From positions 1,116,001 through 1,180,000 of the forward strand of contig NZ_KB907308.1 in the NCBI RefSeq assembly GCF_000381925.1: a stretch of DNA of 64,000 nt. The letters are read 5' to 3'. The notes beneath the pieces were generated by a model. That model worked only from the letters and a program-made list of their open reading frames with translations. It did no database searches and was not told where the DNA came from. The position numbers were made by a program, and so were the translations under genes. This stretch comes from Nocardia sp. BMG111209. GTDB lineage: Bacteria > Actinomycetota > Actinomycetes > Mycobacteriales > Mycobacteriaceae. Of this stretch, positions 17,187 through 25,135 are shown piece after piece. Numbering within the stretch: the stretch's first letter is position 1; the number at the start of each line of letters is the position of its first letter.

Positions 17187-17790
17187 CGGTGGTCTCCTTC
17201 GGGCCGATGCCGTGTTTCACCAGCGGCACGACGGCGGCGCGCACGAATTCCCGTGCGCGATCGTGATCCTTGAAGTCGACGCCGCCCCCGGGGGTGAGGA
17301 ACAGCGAATGTGCCAGCCGGGCAAGGAGTTCGGCCACCGGACGCGGATCGTAGTCGTCGATCAGGCCGCGCTGCCGGGTCAGTTCGAGGACGGCGACGAT
17401 GTAGTCGACACCCTGCCGGATCATCTCCTCGCCGCGCACGGTGTAGAAGCTCATCGCCTCGTCGGGGGCGACGTTGAGCAACTGGGTCACCAGCGGATGG
17501 CTGCGGGTGGTGCGCAACACGTACAGGACGGCGGCCTCGATCTGGGCGTCGACGCCCTCGGTCGTGGTGACGACCGTGGTCACCTCGGCGAGCATGCGCC
17601 GGGTCTCCCGGGCCAGCGTGGCCTCGACCAGATTGTCCTTACCCGCGAAACGGCGATAGATGGTGATGCGATTGAGCCCGGCGCGGCGCGCGATATCGTC
17701 GAGACTCGCGCGGCGGATACCCACTTGGAGAATGCGCTCCAAGGCCGCGTCCATGATTCGTTCATCCACATCGTCGCGATCCGTCCCCAT
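17143..17790 (-). CDS. TetR-family regulator of the MpaB-like gene
   Basis: A 215-residue TetR regulator. The DNA-binding helix-turn-helix is in the first 50 residues (RRASLDDIARRAGLNRITIYRRF), followed by an all-helical ligand domain. The ATG at 17790 is preferred over the upstream TTG at 17799. A perfect inverted repeat lies at once upstream (17791-17819), overlapping the start region, which points to autoregulation. The downstream oxygenase gene overlaps its end and should be under the same control. Confidence 0.92.
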   Translation of the reverse strand: MGTDRDDVDERIMDAALERILQVGIRRASLDDIARRAGLNRITIYRRFAGKDNLVEATLARETRRMLAEVTTVVTTTEGVDAQIEAAVLYVLRTTRSHPLVTQLLNVAPDEAMSFYTVRGEEMIRQGVDYIVAVLELTRQRGLIDDYDPRPVAELLARLAHSLFLTPGGGVDFKDHDRAREFVRAAVVPLVKHGIGPKETTDEFTRPASSSRDAP

Positions 17791-17819
17791 ATGAAACAAT
17801 GTACGATCATTTGTTTCAT
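17791..17819. promoter_or_regulatory. TetR operator, 9-bp inverted repeat
   Basis: ATGAAACAA (17791-17799) and TTGTTTCAT (17811-17819) are perfect inverted repeats separated by 11 bases. They lie directly in front of the TetR start and 200 bases from the divergent methyltransferase gene, so binding here could repress the TetR/oxygenase transcript. Confidence 0.7.
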
Positions 17820-18026
17820 CGTGTCAACGAATCAGTGGGAACCCGGCCACCGCCCGGCAGCGCCGGCGAGCGCCGCACGCGCCGGTTTCCCCTGGTAGCG
17901 GACAAGATCGACGTCCGGCGCCGATGAGACTAATATCCGCTGGTATACCCGTGCCGCCGATTCGGCGCACGCCGGGTGGCCGCTCGGGCGGAGACTCGGA
18001 AATACAAGCGCAAGAGGGGTTTTCGC

Positions 18027-18836
18027 GTGGACAGACCGGCATGGGCACCCGACGGTGTGGACATGACGCGGGCCAGCCCGGCCCGGATGTACGACGCGTT
18101 GCTGGGTGGTTCGCACAACTTCGAGATCGATCGGCTCGTCGCGGAACAGGCCAAGAAACTCGTCCCGGATCTGCCACGGCTGGCGCTGAGCAACCGGGCC
18201 TTCCTGCGCCGGGTGGTCCGCTTCCTCGCCGACTCGGGTATCCGGCAGTTCCTCGACATCGGTTCCGGCATCCCGACCGCCGGCAATGTGCACGAGATCG
18301 TGCAGTCGATCGATCCCGGCATCCGGGTGCTCTACGCCGACATCGATCCGGTGGCGGTCACGCATTCGCGCACCATCCTCGCGAACGTGCCGGGGGCGGA
18401 CGCGATCCAGGCCGATCTGCGCAAGCCGGAGGAACTGCTCGCCACGGCCGCCGGCACCGGCCTGATCGATGTCGGCGAGCCGATCGGGCTGCTGCTGATC
18501 GCGGTGCTGCACCTGCTCCAGGACGACGAGCGGCCCGCCGAACGGGTCGCGGCGCTGCGGGCCGCGCTGCCGGTGGGCAGCTACGTGGCCATCTCGCATC
18601 TGACCTCCGCGCTGCGCCCCGACGACGCGGCGCTGCTGGGTGACCACTCCGCCAACACGAGTCACGTCGGCATCCGCTTCCGCGACCGCGCGGCCATCAC
18701 CGCGATGTTCGACGGCTGGGAGATGATCGAGCCCGGTGTGGTGGAGTTGCCGCAGTGGCGGCCGGAATCCGACCGCGATCTGCACGAGGCCCCCGGACGC
18801 TCCCTCGGTCTGGCGGGGGTGGGACGCAGGATCTGA
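18027..18836 (+). CDS. DUF574-type SAM-dependent methyltransferase
   Basis: A 269-residue protein of the actinobacterial SAM-dependent methyltransferase family DUF574. The N-terminal block SPARMYDALLGGSHNFEIDR is diagnostic. A Rossmann glycine motif FLDIGSGIPTAGNVHE binds SAM, and VLYADIDPVAV holds the acidic ribose ligand. The C-terminal region ends in LAGVGRR, usual for the family. The GTG at 18027 is chosen because AGAGGGG precedes it. These enzymes are abundant in actinomycetes and substrates are unknown. The PAS-GGDEF gene follows after 106 bases. Confidence 0.9.
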   Translation: MDRPAWAPDGVDMTRASPARMYDALLGGSHNFEIDRLVAEQAKKLVPDLPRLALSNRAFLRRVVRFLADSGIRQFLDIGSGIPTAGNVHEIVQSIDPGIRVLYADIDPVAVTHSRTILANVPGADAIQADLRKPEELLATAAGTGLIDVGEPIGLLLIAVLHLLQDDERPAERVAALRAALPVGSYVAISHLTSALRPDDAALLGDHSANTSHVGIRFRDRAAITAMFDGWEMIEPGVVELPQWRPESDRDLHEAPGRSLGLAGVGRRI

Positions 18837-18942
18837 GCGCGCCGGCGGGTGCGGGGGCGCCGCGGCAGCTGCCGAGCCGGGCGCGCACACTCGCCGGAAC
18901 AGGAACTATGTCGAGGATCGACGATACGGCAGGGGTGTAGCT

Positions 18943-20232
18943 GTGGGTTCGCACGAGTTGGGGGTGCGCTGGGCCGACGCGCTCGACGGCGTGGTCGCAC
19001 CCACCCTCACGCGAACCCGGATCGAGGCGCTGCTGGCCGGGCTCGGCGAGCAACTGCTGGCGGTCCTGCGCGGCACGGCCGAGCCGGGCGTGGCGCGGGC
19101 GGCCGCGTCCGCGCTGGTCGAGGCCAACTATCGGGACGCGACCGCGGTGAGCCGCTCGATCGCGGTGATCTGCCGCGACATGGTCGACGCCGCCTGCCCG
19201 GACCGGGCCGGACCGGAATACGAGCGGGTGCGGCAGCGCGCGATCGACGCGGCGAGCGAATTCGCCGCGGGTTTCACCGCGGCGCTGCGCTCCGCCGCAC
19301 TGGCCGAGCAGGAGAGCACCCTCGCGGCGGCGCTGGCCGCCGTGCGCGAGGCGCAGTCCCAGCGCCAGCTGTCGGAGGCGCGGTTCGCCGCGGTGTTCGC
19401 CGGGGCCTCGGTGGGTATCGGCACCATCGACGCCGAGACCGGGCGGGTCCTGGACGTGAACGCGGCCTTCGCCGAGATGCTCGGCGTCCCGCAGGACCGC
19501 ATCCCCGGTCACACCGTGCTGGAGATTCTCGGCGCCGACAACATCGGCCCCGCGTACGACCGGTTCCGGCTGCTGTTGCTCGGCGAGGTCGACCGGTTCC
19601 GGATGGAGACCCACACCATCCGGCCCGACGGCAGCCACACCGATATCGACCTGTCGATGTCGGTGGTACGCGATGCCGACGGACGGGTGCGGTTCCTGAT
19701 CGGCGTCGCGGTCGACATCACCGAGCGCAAGGCCCTCGCCGACCGGCTGTGGCACGACGCCCACCACGACAATCTCACCGGCCTGGCCAATCGGGTCCTG
19801 TTCTTCGACCGGCTCGCCCATGTCACCGGCCCGATCGGGCTGTGCTATCTGGATCTGGACCGGTTCAAGGCGATCAACGACGCGCACGGCCACACCGTCG
19901 GCGACCGCGTCCTGCGTACGGTGGCCGAACGGCTGCGCGACGCCGCCGCGCCGGAGGGGCTCGCCGCCCGTATCGGTGGCGACGAATTCATCGTGCTGAT
20001 CGAGGACTGCACCGGCCCGCGGCAACTGGCCGAAGTCACCGATCGCCTCCTCGCCGCCGTCTCCCAGCCGATAGTCGTAGCCGGCGAACCGGTTTCGATC
20101 GGGGCCAGCGTCGGCACCACCCTGGTCGACCGGCGCCCACAGGATATCGACGCGCTCATGCACACGGTGGACTCGGCGATGTACCGGGACAAGGCGATCC
20201 GGCCCCGGGACCTGCCGGATCGGCCGCGCTGA
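18943..20232 (+). CDS. PAS-GGDEF diguanylate cyclase
   Basis: A 429-residue soluble protein. Residues 1-130 form a helical N-terminal domain. A PAS domain spans about 140-265 (ARFAAVFAGASVGIGTIDAETG through VAVDITERKALADRL), and a GGDEF domain occupies 270-425. The active loop RIGGDEF (345-349) and YLDLDRFKAINDAHGH are intact, so it should synthesise cyclic di-GMP in response to a cue sensed by the PAS domain. The RxxD inhibitory site is missing. There is no EAL domain. The GTG start has AGGGGTG upstream. It is the second cyclase within 4 kb and convergent with the Eis-like gene. Confidence 0.92.
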   Translation: MGSHELGVRWADALDGVVAPTLTRTRIEALLAGLGEQLLAVLRGTAEPGVARAAASALVEANYRDATAVSRSIAVICRDMVDAACPDRAGPEYERVRQRAIDAASEFAAGFTAALRSAALAEQESTLAAALAAVREAQSQRQLSEARFAAVFAGASVGIGTIDAETGRVLDVNAAFAEMLGVPQDRIPGHTVLEILGADNIGPAYDRFRLLLLGEVDRFRMETHTIRPDGSHTDIDLSMSVVRDADGRVRFLIGVAVDITERKALADRLWHDAHHDNLTGLANRVLFFDRLAHVTGPIGLCYLDLDRFKAINDAHGHTVGDRVLRTVAERLRDAAAPEGLAARIGGDEFIVLIEDCTGPRQLAEVTDRLLAAVSQPIVVAGEPVSIGASVGTTLVDRRPQDIDALMHTVDSAMYRDKAIRPRDLPDRPR

Positions 20233-20244
20233 GCCGGCCGCGGT

Positions 20245-21444
20245 TCAGAAGAACGTGCCGCCGAACGGCTGAATGCCGGTGGCGAACAACGTATCCGCGG
20301 CATCGACCGCACCCGGGCGATGTTCGTGGACGCGGCCCGCGAGCGCCAGTTGCCGCCAGGCGGTGCCACCGAGGTACACGGCGGCCAGGGCCGCGACATC
20401 GAGGCTCAGATCGGCCGGATCGCCGGTGGGGACGGCTCCCTCGGCCGAGATCCGGTAGTGGCCGGAGTTGGCGGGCAGGATCGAATCGGTGACCGCCACG
20501 ACCACCGGCGTACCCCCGCGGTAGGTGCGGCGATCCAGCGCCGCGGGCACATCCACCAACCGCAGCCACGTCTCGTCGGCGACCCCGGTGACCGTGACCG
20601 CGCGCTCGTCGGTGAACAGATGCCGCAACGGACTGTCCAGCGGGGTGAAGGTGACGATCAGCCGATCGAGGATGTCGTGGGACAGCAGATGCCGCACCAG
20701 CCCGTGGAAGGCGGCAGGTGTGGTCGCCACGAAATCGTCCACCACCACCGTGCGCCGCGGTTGCCGCGGCCAGCCGTCGGTATCGGCGGCCCGATAGCGC
20801 AGGAAACCGTCCTCGGCGCCGGGTTCACCGTGCACCACGGTCCATCCGCCACCGGCCGCGACCGATTCCTGTAACCGCCACCAGTATTCGGGACGATCGA
20901 TCGCACCGGTCCACGAGAAGCCCTCGGTGGCATAGATCTTCGGCAGCGCCGCCCAGCGCGCCGCGGGGTCGAGGTAGCGGACCGGTCCGCCGTCGGGCAC
21001 GGTGTCGCGCAGCCGGGCACGCCGGAGATCCACCTCGACCGTGGCGGACGAGGTGGCCACGCCGTACCCGAACCGCTCGTAGATACCACCCTGGGTCGCA
21101 CGCAGGCTCGCCACGACCTCGCCGCGAGCGGCCACCTCGGTCAGCTGATGCCGCAACAGCGCGCTGACCACGCCGCGCCGGGTGTGCGTCGGCAGGACCC
21201 CGACATGGGTGACCGCCGCATGCGAAACCCACTGCCCGCCCGGCACCGCCAGCCGGCTGGTGTAGGAATCGGCCCCGCCCACGAGTTCCCCGTCGAGCCG
21301 CGCGCCGAGGGTGCGACCGGGTTCGACGAGGCTGTCGGCCACCTCCGCCGGCACCGGCGGCAGGCCGACCATCGCGGTCCGGAATATCGCCCCGGCGGCC
21401 CGCACCTCGGCGGGATCGGTCAGGGTGTCGATCTCGATCGTCAC
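20245..21444 (-). CDS. Eis-like N-acetyltransferase
   Basis: A 399-residue protein with the length and two-GNAT-plus-sterol-carrier-like layout of mycobacterial Eis, which acetylates amines including aminoglycosides. The acetyl-CoA loop VGVLPTHTRRGV (81-92) is complete. FGYG provides the general acid Tyr (about residue 127), and the chain ends in Phe, whose terminal carboxylate is the catalytic base in Eis. The GTG start is supported by GAGGAGACGAACCG. It lies 48 bases downstream of the last ABC ATPase gene on the same strand and is probably the last gene of that operon. The true substrate is unknown. Confidence 0.9.
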   Translation of the reverse strand: MTIEIDTLTDPAEVRAAGAIFRTAMVGLPPVPAEVADSLVEPGRTLGARLDGELVGGADSYTSRLAVPGGQWVSHAAVTHVGVLPTHTRRGVVSALLRHQLTEVAARGEVVASLRATQGGIYERFGYGVATSSATVEVDLRRARLRDTVPDGGPVRYLDPAARWAALPKIYATEGFSWTGAIDRPEYWWRLQESVAAGGGWTVVHGEPGAEDGFLRYRAADTDGWPRQPRRTVVVDDFVATTPAAFHGLVRHLLSHDILDRLIVTFTPLDSPLRHLFTDERAVTVTGVADETWLRLVDVPAALDRRTYRGGTPVVVAVTDSILPANSGHYRISAEGAVPTGDPADLSLDVAALAAVYLGGTAWRQLALAGRVHEHRPGAVDAADTLFATGIQPFGGTFF

Positions 21445-21492
21445 CGGTTCGTCTCCTCGGTCTCGGACGGAAACTGTGCGCCGCACATCGCA

Positions 21493-22287
21493 TCACCCCG
21501 GCAGCGTCGGCACCGCGCGCAGCAACTTTCGCGTGTAGGGATGCTGTGGATCGTCGAGAACGGTTGCGGTCGAGCCGGATTCGACCATCGTCCCATCCTT
21601 CAGCACGAGCAGTTCGGCACACAACTGCTGCACGACCCCGATATCGTGCGACACCAGGATCAGCGACAGGCCGAAGCGCGCCGCGAGATCGCGGACCAGT
21701 TCGATGATCTGGGCCCGGACCGAGGCGTCCAGCGCGGAGAAGGGTTCGTCGCCGACGAGGACCGCCGGCTGCGGGGCCAGGGCGCGGGCGATCGCGATGC
21801 GCTGCCGCTGGCCGCCGGAGAATTCGTGCGGATAACGCTCGGCCGCATCGGGTTCCAGGCCGACGGCGGTGAGCAGTTCGGCGATGCGGGCATCGTGGTC
21901 ACCCGGGATGCGCAGGCATTCCAGGGGTTCGGCGATCGAATCGCGCACCGTACCGCGCGGATCCAGCGAGTCCAGCGGATCCTGCAACACCACTTGCACA
22001 TCGCGGCGGAACCAGCGCAGGTCACGACCGGCCACCACGCGGCCGCGGTAGCGGACCGTCCCCGCGTCGGCCGGTTCCAGCGCCAGCAGCAGGCGCAGCA
22101 GGGTCGACTTCCCGGAACCGGACTCGCCGACGATGCCCAGCCGGCCACCCTCGGGCAGGTCGAAACCGACCTCACGCACGGCATGCCGGATCTGCGGGCG
22201 TTCCCACAGGCCCCGCCGGGGCAAGCGGTAGCTGCGGGTGAGGCCGGTGGCTGTCAGCAGCGGGGGTACCTCCCCGTCGGTGGTCAT
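21493..22287 (-). CDS. Oligopeptide ABC importer ATPase (DppF/OppF type)
   Basis: A 264-residue ATP-binding subunit. The Walker A GESGSGKS, signature FSGGQRQR, Walker B VLVGDEP and His-loop LVSHD are all present. The closing PQHPYTRKLL is the hallmark of the oligopeptide/dipeptide branch. Its start overlaps the stop of the preceding ATPase (ATGA). It pairs with that subunit to drive import through the two permeases upstream. It is shorter than usual because it lacks the C-terminal oligopeptide extension with the Fe-S motif. Confidence 0.95.
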   Translation of the reverse strand: MTTDGEVPPLLTATGLTRSYRLPRRGLWERPQIRHAVREVGFDLPEGGRLGIVGESGSGKSTLLRLLLALEPADAGTVRYRGRVVAGRDLRWFRRDVQVVLQDPLDSLDPRGTVRDSIAEPLECLRIPGDHDARIAELLTAVGLEPDAAERYPHEFSGGQRQRIAIARALAPQPAVLVGDEPFSALDASVRAQIIELVRDLAARFGLSLILVSHDIGVVQQLCAELLVLKDGTMVESGSTATVLDDPQHPYTRKLLRAVPTLPG

Positions 22288-23180
22288 CGGGTTCCCTCCG
22301 TCGAGTCCGAGCGGACCGGATTCGCGGCCTCGGCAGCCGGATTCGGAGCCCCGGCAGTCGGGGGCGCGGGCTCGGGGTCCCCGGCGGAGTGGGTCGCGGC
22401 AGGGCCGCGGAAGGCGGCGGCGCGGGCCAGGTCCAGAAGTGTTCGGGTGTAAGGGTGTTGCGGGTCGTGCAGGATCCGGTCCAGGGGGCCGTATTCCAGG
22501 ACCCGGCCGTCGCCGAGGACCAGCACGCGCTGCACCACCTGGGCCAGCACCGCCAGATCGTGGGTCACGAACAGCAGGGCGGTGCCCTGTTCGGCGACGA
22601 GATCGGCCAGCAGCGCGAGGATGTCGGCCTGCACGGTGACGTCCAGCGCGGTGGTCGGTTCGTCGGCGAGCAGCAACGCGGGCCGGGAGGCGACGGCCAT
22701 CGCGATACCCACCCGCTGCCGCTGGCCGCCGGACAGCTGATGCGGATAGGCGCGCACCAGCACCTCCGGATCGGGCAGACCCACCTTCGCGGCCAGCGAA
22801 ACCGCCTCGGCCAGAGCCTCTCTGCGGGACAGCCCGCGATGCCGGCGCAACGGCTCGGCGATCTGCTTGCCCACGCGCATCAGCGGATTCAGCGCCGACA
22901 GCGGTTCCTGGAAGACCATGGCGATGCGGTTGCCGCGGATCCGCGACAGCTCCCGGTCGCCGCGGCCGAGCAGTTCGGCGCCGTCCAGGCGGACGCTGCC
23001 GGACACCTCGGCCTCGTCCGGCAGCAGGCCCAGAATCGCCAGGGCCGTCAGCGTTTTCCCGGATCCGGACTCGCCGATCAGGCCGAGGCGCTCCCCGGCG
23101 TCGAGCTCGAATCCGACGTCGTCGACGACCGTCCGGCCGCCGAGGCGCACGGTCAGGTCCGCTACCCGCAGCAGTGTCAC
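22284..23180 (-). CDS. Oligopeptide ABC importer ATPase (DppD/OppD type)
   Basis: A 298-residue ATP-binding subunit. Walker A is GESGSGKT, the signature LSGGQRQR, Walker B LLADEPT and the switch FVTHD. The C-terminal PQHPYTRTLL belongs to the oligopeptide family, and the last 40 residues are a Pro/Ala-rich tail not shared with the partner. The GTG at 23180 overlaps the permease stop as GTGA. The same frame stays open far upstream inside the permease gene, but that part has no ABC features and is a shadow. Confidence 0.94.
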   Translation of the reverse strand: MTLLRVADLTVRLGGRTVVDDVGFELDAGERLGLIGESGSGKTLTALAILGLLPDEAEVSGSVRLDGAELLGRGDRELSRIRGNRIAMVFQEPLSALNPLMRVGKQIAEPLRRHRGLSRREALAEAVSLAAKVGLPDPEVLVRAYPHQLSGGQRQRVGIAMAVASRPALLLADEPTTALDVTVQADILALLADLVAEQGTALLFVTHDLAVLAQVVQRVLVLGDGRVLEYGPLDRILHDPQHPYTRTLLDLARAAAFRGPAATHSAGDPEPAPPTAGAPNPAAEAANPVRSDSTEGTR

Positions 23181-24178
23181 GCGGAACTCCCGGCGTCGGC
23201 GGCGCGGCGCTCGGTGGCGACCACGTCGGACTCGGCGATCACGGCGCCGACCGCCAGGGGCGATCCGGCACCCCCACGCCGGCCGATCCGGCCCTGCCGC
23301 AGTCGCGGATCGGTGGCATCGCGCAGGGCGTCCCCGAGCAGGTTGAGGCCCAGCACCGTCAGGGCGACGGCCAGGCCGGGCCACACCACCAGCAGCGGCC
23401 GGGCCGAGATGTAGGCCTGTTGTTCGTGCAGCAGCCCACCCCACGACGGGGTCGACGGTGAACTGCCGTAGCCGAGGTAGGTGAGCGCGGCCTCGGTCAG
23501 CACCGACACCGCCATCACCAGCGACAGCTGCACGATGAGGGTGGGAGCGATATTGGGCAGCAGATGTTTTCGCACGATCCGCGGCGTCGAGGCGCCCGCG
23601 GCGCGGGCCGCCAGCACGAAATCCGCGGCCAGCACCCGCGCGATCTCCCCGCGCGACACCCGCGCCACCGCCACCCCGGCGCTGATCCCGATCGCGGCGA
23701 GCACCGTGGCCAGTGAGCTGCCGTAGACCGCGGCCAGCACCATCGCCAGCAGCAGCGCCGGGAACGCGATCATCAGATCGATCGCCTGCGCCACCACCGC
23801 GCCGAGGCGGCGCGGGGCGAGTGCGGCCGTGATACCCAGGGCCAGGCCGATGATCGCGGCGAGCAGCGCCGAACCGGCGGCGACGACCAGGGTTTCGCGA
23901 CTGCCCGCCAGCAGTTCGCTGAACTGGTCCCGGCCCACCCGGTCGGTGCCCAGCACATGTCCGCGCTGAAAGGGCAACAGCCAGGCCGCATGTGGATCGG
24001 TGGCCTGCGGATCGAACGGCGTCCACCACACCGAGACGAGCGCGGCGACCACCAGGATCACCACCACCGCCAGGCCGAACACCCCGGCCGGCCGGCGCAC
24101 CAGCGCCCGCAGCACCGTGCGCAGCGCTCGGCCGCGCCGTCGCCACGCGGCGACCCGGCGGGGGCCGAACCCGCTCAC
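23177..24178 (-). CDS. Oligopeptide ABC importer permease (DppC type)
   Basis: A 333-residue inner-membrane permease. It has an N-terminal helix (about 34-50), the GTDRVGRDQFSELLAGSRETL block typical of DppC, five core helices, and an EAA loop EIARVLAADFVLAARAAGAS that contacts the ATPases. The last 45 residues are an Arg/Ala-rich tail. Its ATG overlaps the DppB stop as ATGA. Confidence 0.95.
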   Translation of the reverse strand: MSGFGPRRVAAWRRRGRALRTVLRALVRRPAGVFGLAVVVILVVAALVSVWWTPFDPQATDPHAAWLLPFQRGHVLGTDRVGRDQFSELLAGSRETLVVAAGSALLAAIIGLALGITAALAPRRLGAVVAQAIDLMIAFPALLLAMVLAAVYGSSLATVLAAIGISAGVAVARVSRGEIARVLAADFVLAARAAGASTPRIVRKHLLPNIAPTLIVQLSLVMAVSVLTEAALTYLGYGSSPSTPSWGGLLHEQQAYISARPLLVVWPGLAVALTVLGLNLLGDALRDATDPRLRQGRIGRRGGAGSPLAVGAVIAESDVVATERRAADAGSSA

Positions 24179-25125
24179 CGCGCGGCCCCGAGGCGCGGAT
24201 CGATCAGCCGATGGGCGATGTCGACGAGAAATCCGATGATCGTGATGGCGGCGACGAGCAGCAGCATCTCGCCCTGCACCTTCACCAGATCACGGTTGCC
24301 GACGTCGGCCACCAGCATGTTGCCGACGCCGGGCAGGGTGAACACCGTCTCCACCACCACTCCCCCGACCAGCAGCGTCGCGACCTGCAGACCCAGGATC
24401 GAGACCACAGGCAGCGCGGCATTGCGGAAACCGTGCCGCAGCAACGCCTGTCCGCGGGTGAGACCCTTCGATCGCGCGGTGCGCAGGAAGTCCGCGTGCA
24501 GCACACCCAGCACCGCCGACCGCACGAACCGCAGCAGCACCGCGCCCTCGGTCAGGCCCAGGGCGAGGCACGGCAGCACCAGACTGCGGATCGCCTGCCC
24601 CGGATGCGCCCAGCCGTCCACCGGGAACCCTTGCGCGGGCAGCCATTTCAGCTCGACCGCGAAGACCGTGATCAGCAGCAGCGCCAGCCACAGCCCGGGG
24701 ATCGCGATACCCAGCTGCGACAGTGCCGACAGCGCACCGCCGGCGACGGTGCGGTTGCGCATCGCCGCCCAGGTGCCCAGCGGCACGGCCAGACTCAGCG
24801 ACACCGCGATCGCGCCGATCACCAGCGGACCGGAAACCTCCAGCTTCCGGCCCAGTTCGGCGCTCACCGAGGTGCCGTTGAGCTGGGATCGGCCGAAATC
24901 ACCGTGCACCACACCGCCGATCCACGACAGGTACTGCATCGGCAGCGGCCGATCGAGCCCCAGATCCGCTCGCAGCGCGGCCAATTGGGCCGGGCTGTAG
25001 TTGATACCGCCGATGGTGGCGGCCACATCGCCGGGCAGCAGCCGCAGCAACGCGAACACCACGACGCTGGCCACCGCCAGCGACACCACCAGCAACCCCG
25101 TGCGGCGCAACAGGAATACGGTCAC
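24175..25125 (-). CDS. Oligopeptide ABC importer permease (DppB type)
   Basis: A 316-residue permease. The first helix (about 4-24) is followed by the periplasmic segment LGLDRPLPMQYLSWIGGVVHGDFGRS, the characteristic DppB pattern. The EAA loop reads LHADFLRTARSKGLTRGQAL. It starts ten bases after the substrate-binding protein stop. Confidence 0.95.
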   Translation of the reverse strand: MTVFLLRRTGLLVVSLAVASVVVFALLRLLPGDVAATIGGINYSPAQLAALRADLGLDRPLPMQYLSWIGGVVHGDFGRSQLNGTSVSAELGRKLEVSGPLVIGAIAVSLSLAVPLGTWAAMRNRTVAGGALSALSQLGIAIPGLWLALLLITVFAVELKWLPAQGFPVDGWAHPGQAIRSLVLPCLALGLTEGAVLLRFVRSAVLGVLHADFLRTARSKGLTRGQALLRHGFRNAALPVVSILGLQVATLLVGGVVVETVFTLPGVGNMLVADVGNRDLVKVQGEMLLLVAAITIIGFLVDIAHRLIDPRLGAAR

Positions 25126-25135
25126 GACGGCAGTA

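Noticed and set aside
22284..24146. A single 620-codon frame that looks like a permease-ATPase fusion
   Set aside because: Only the part after 23180 has ABC features. The upstream part overlaps the real permease gene in another frame, and a GTGA overlap fixes the ATPase start.
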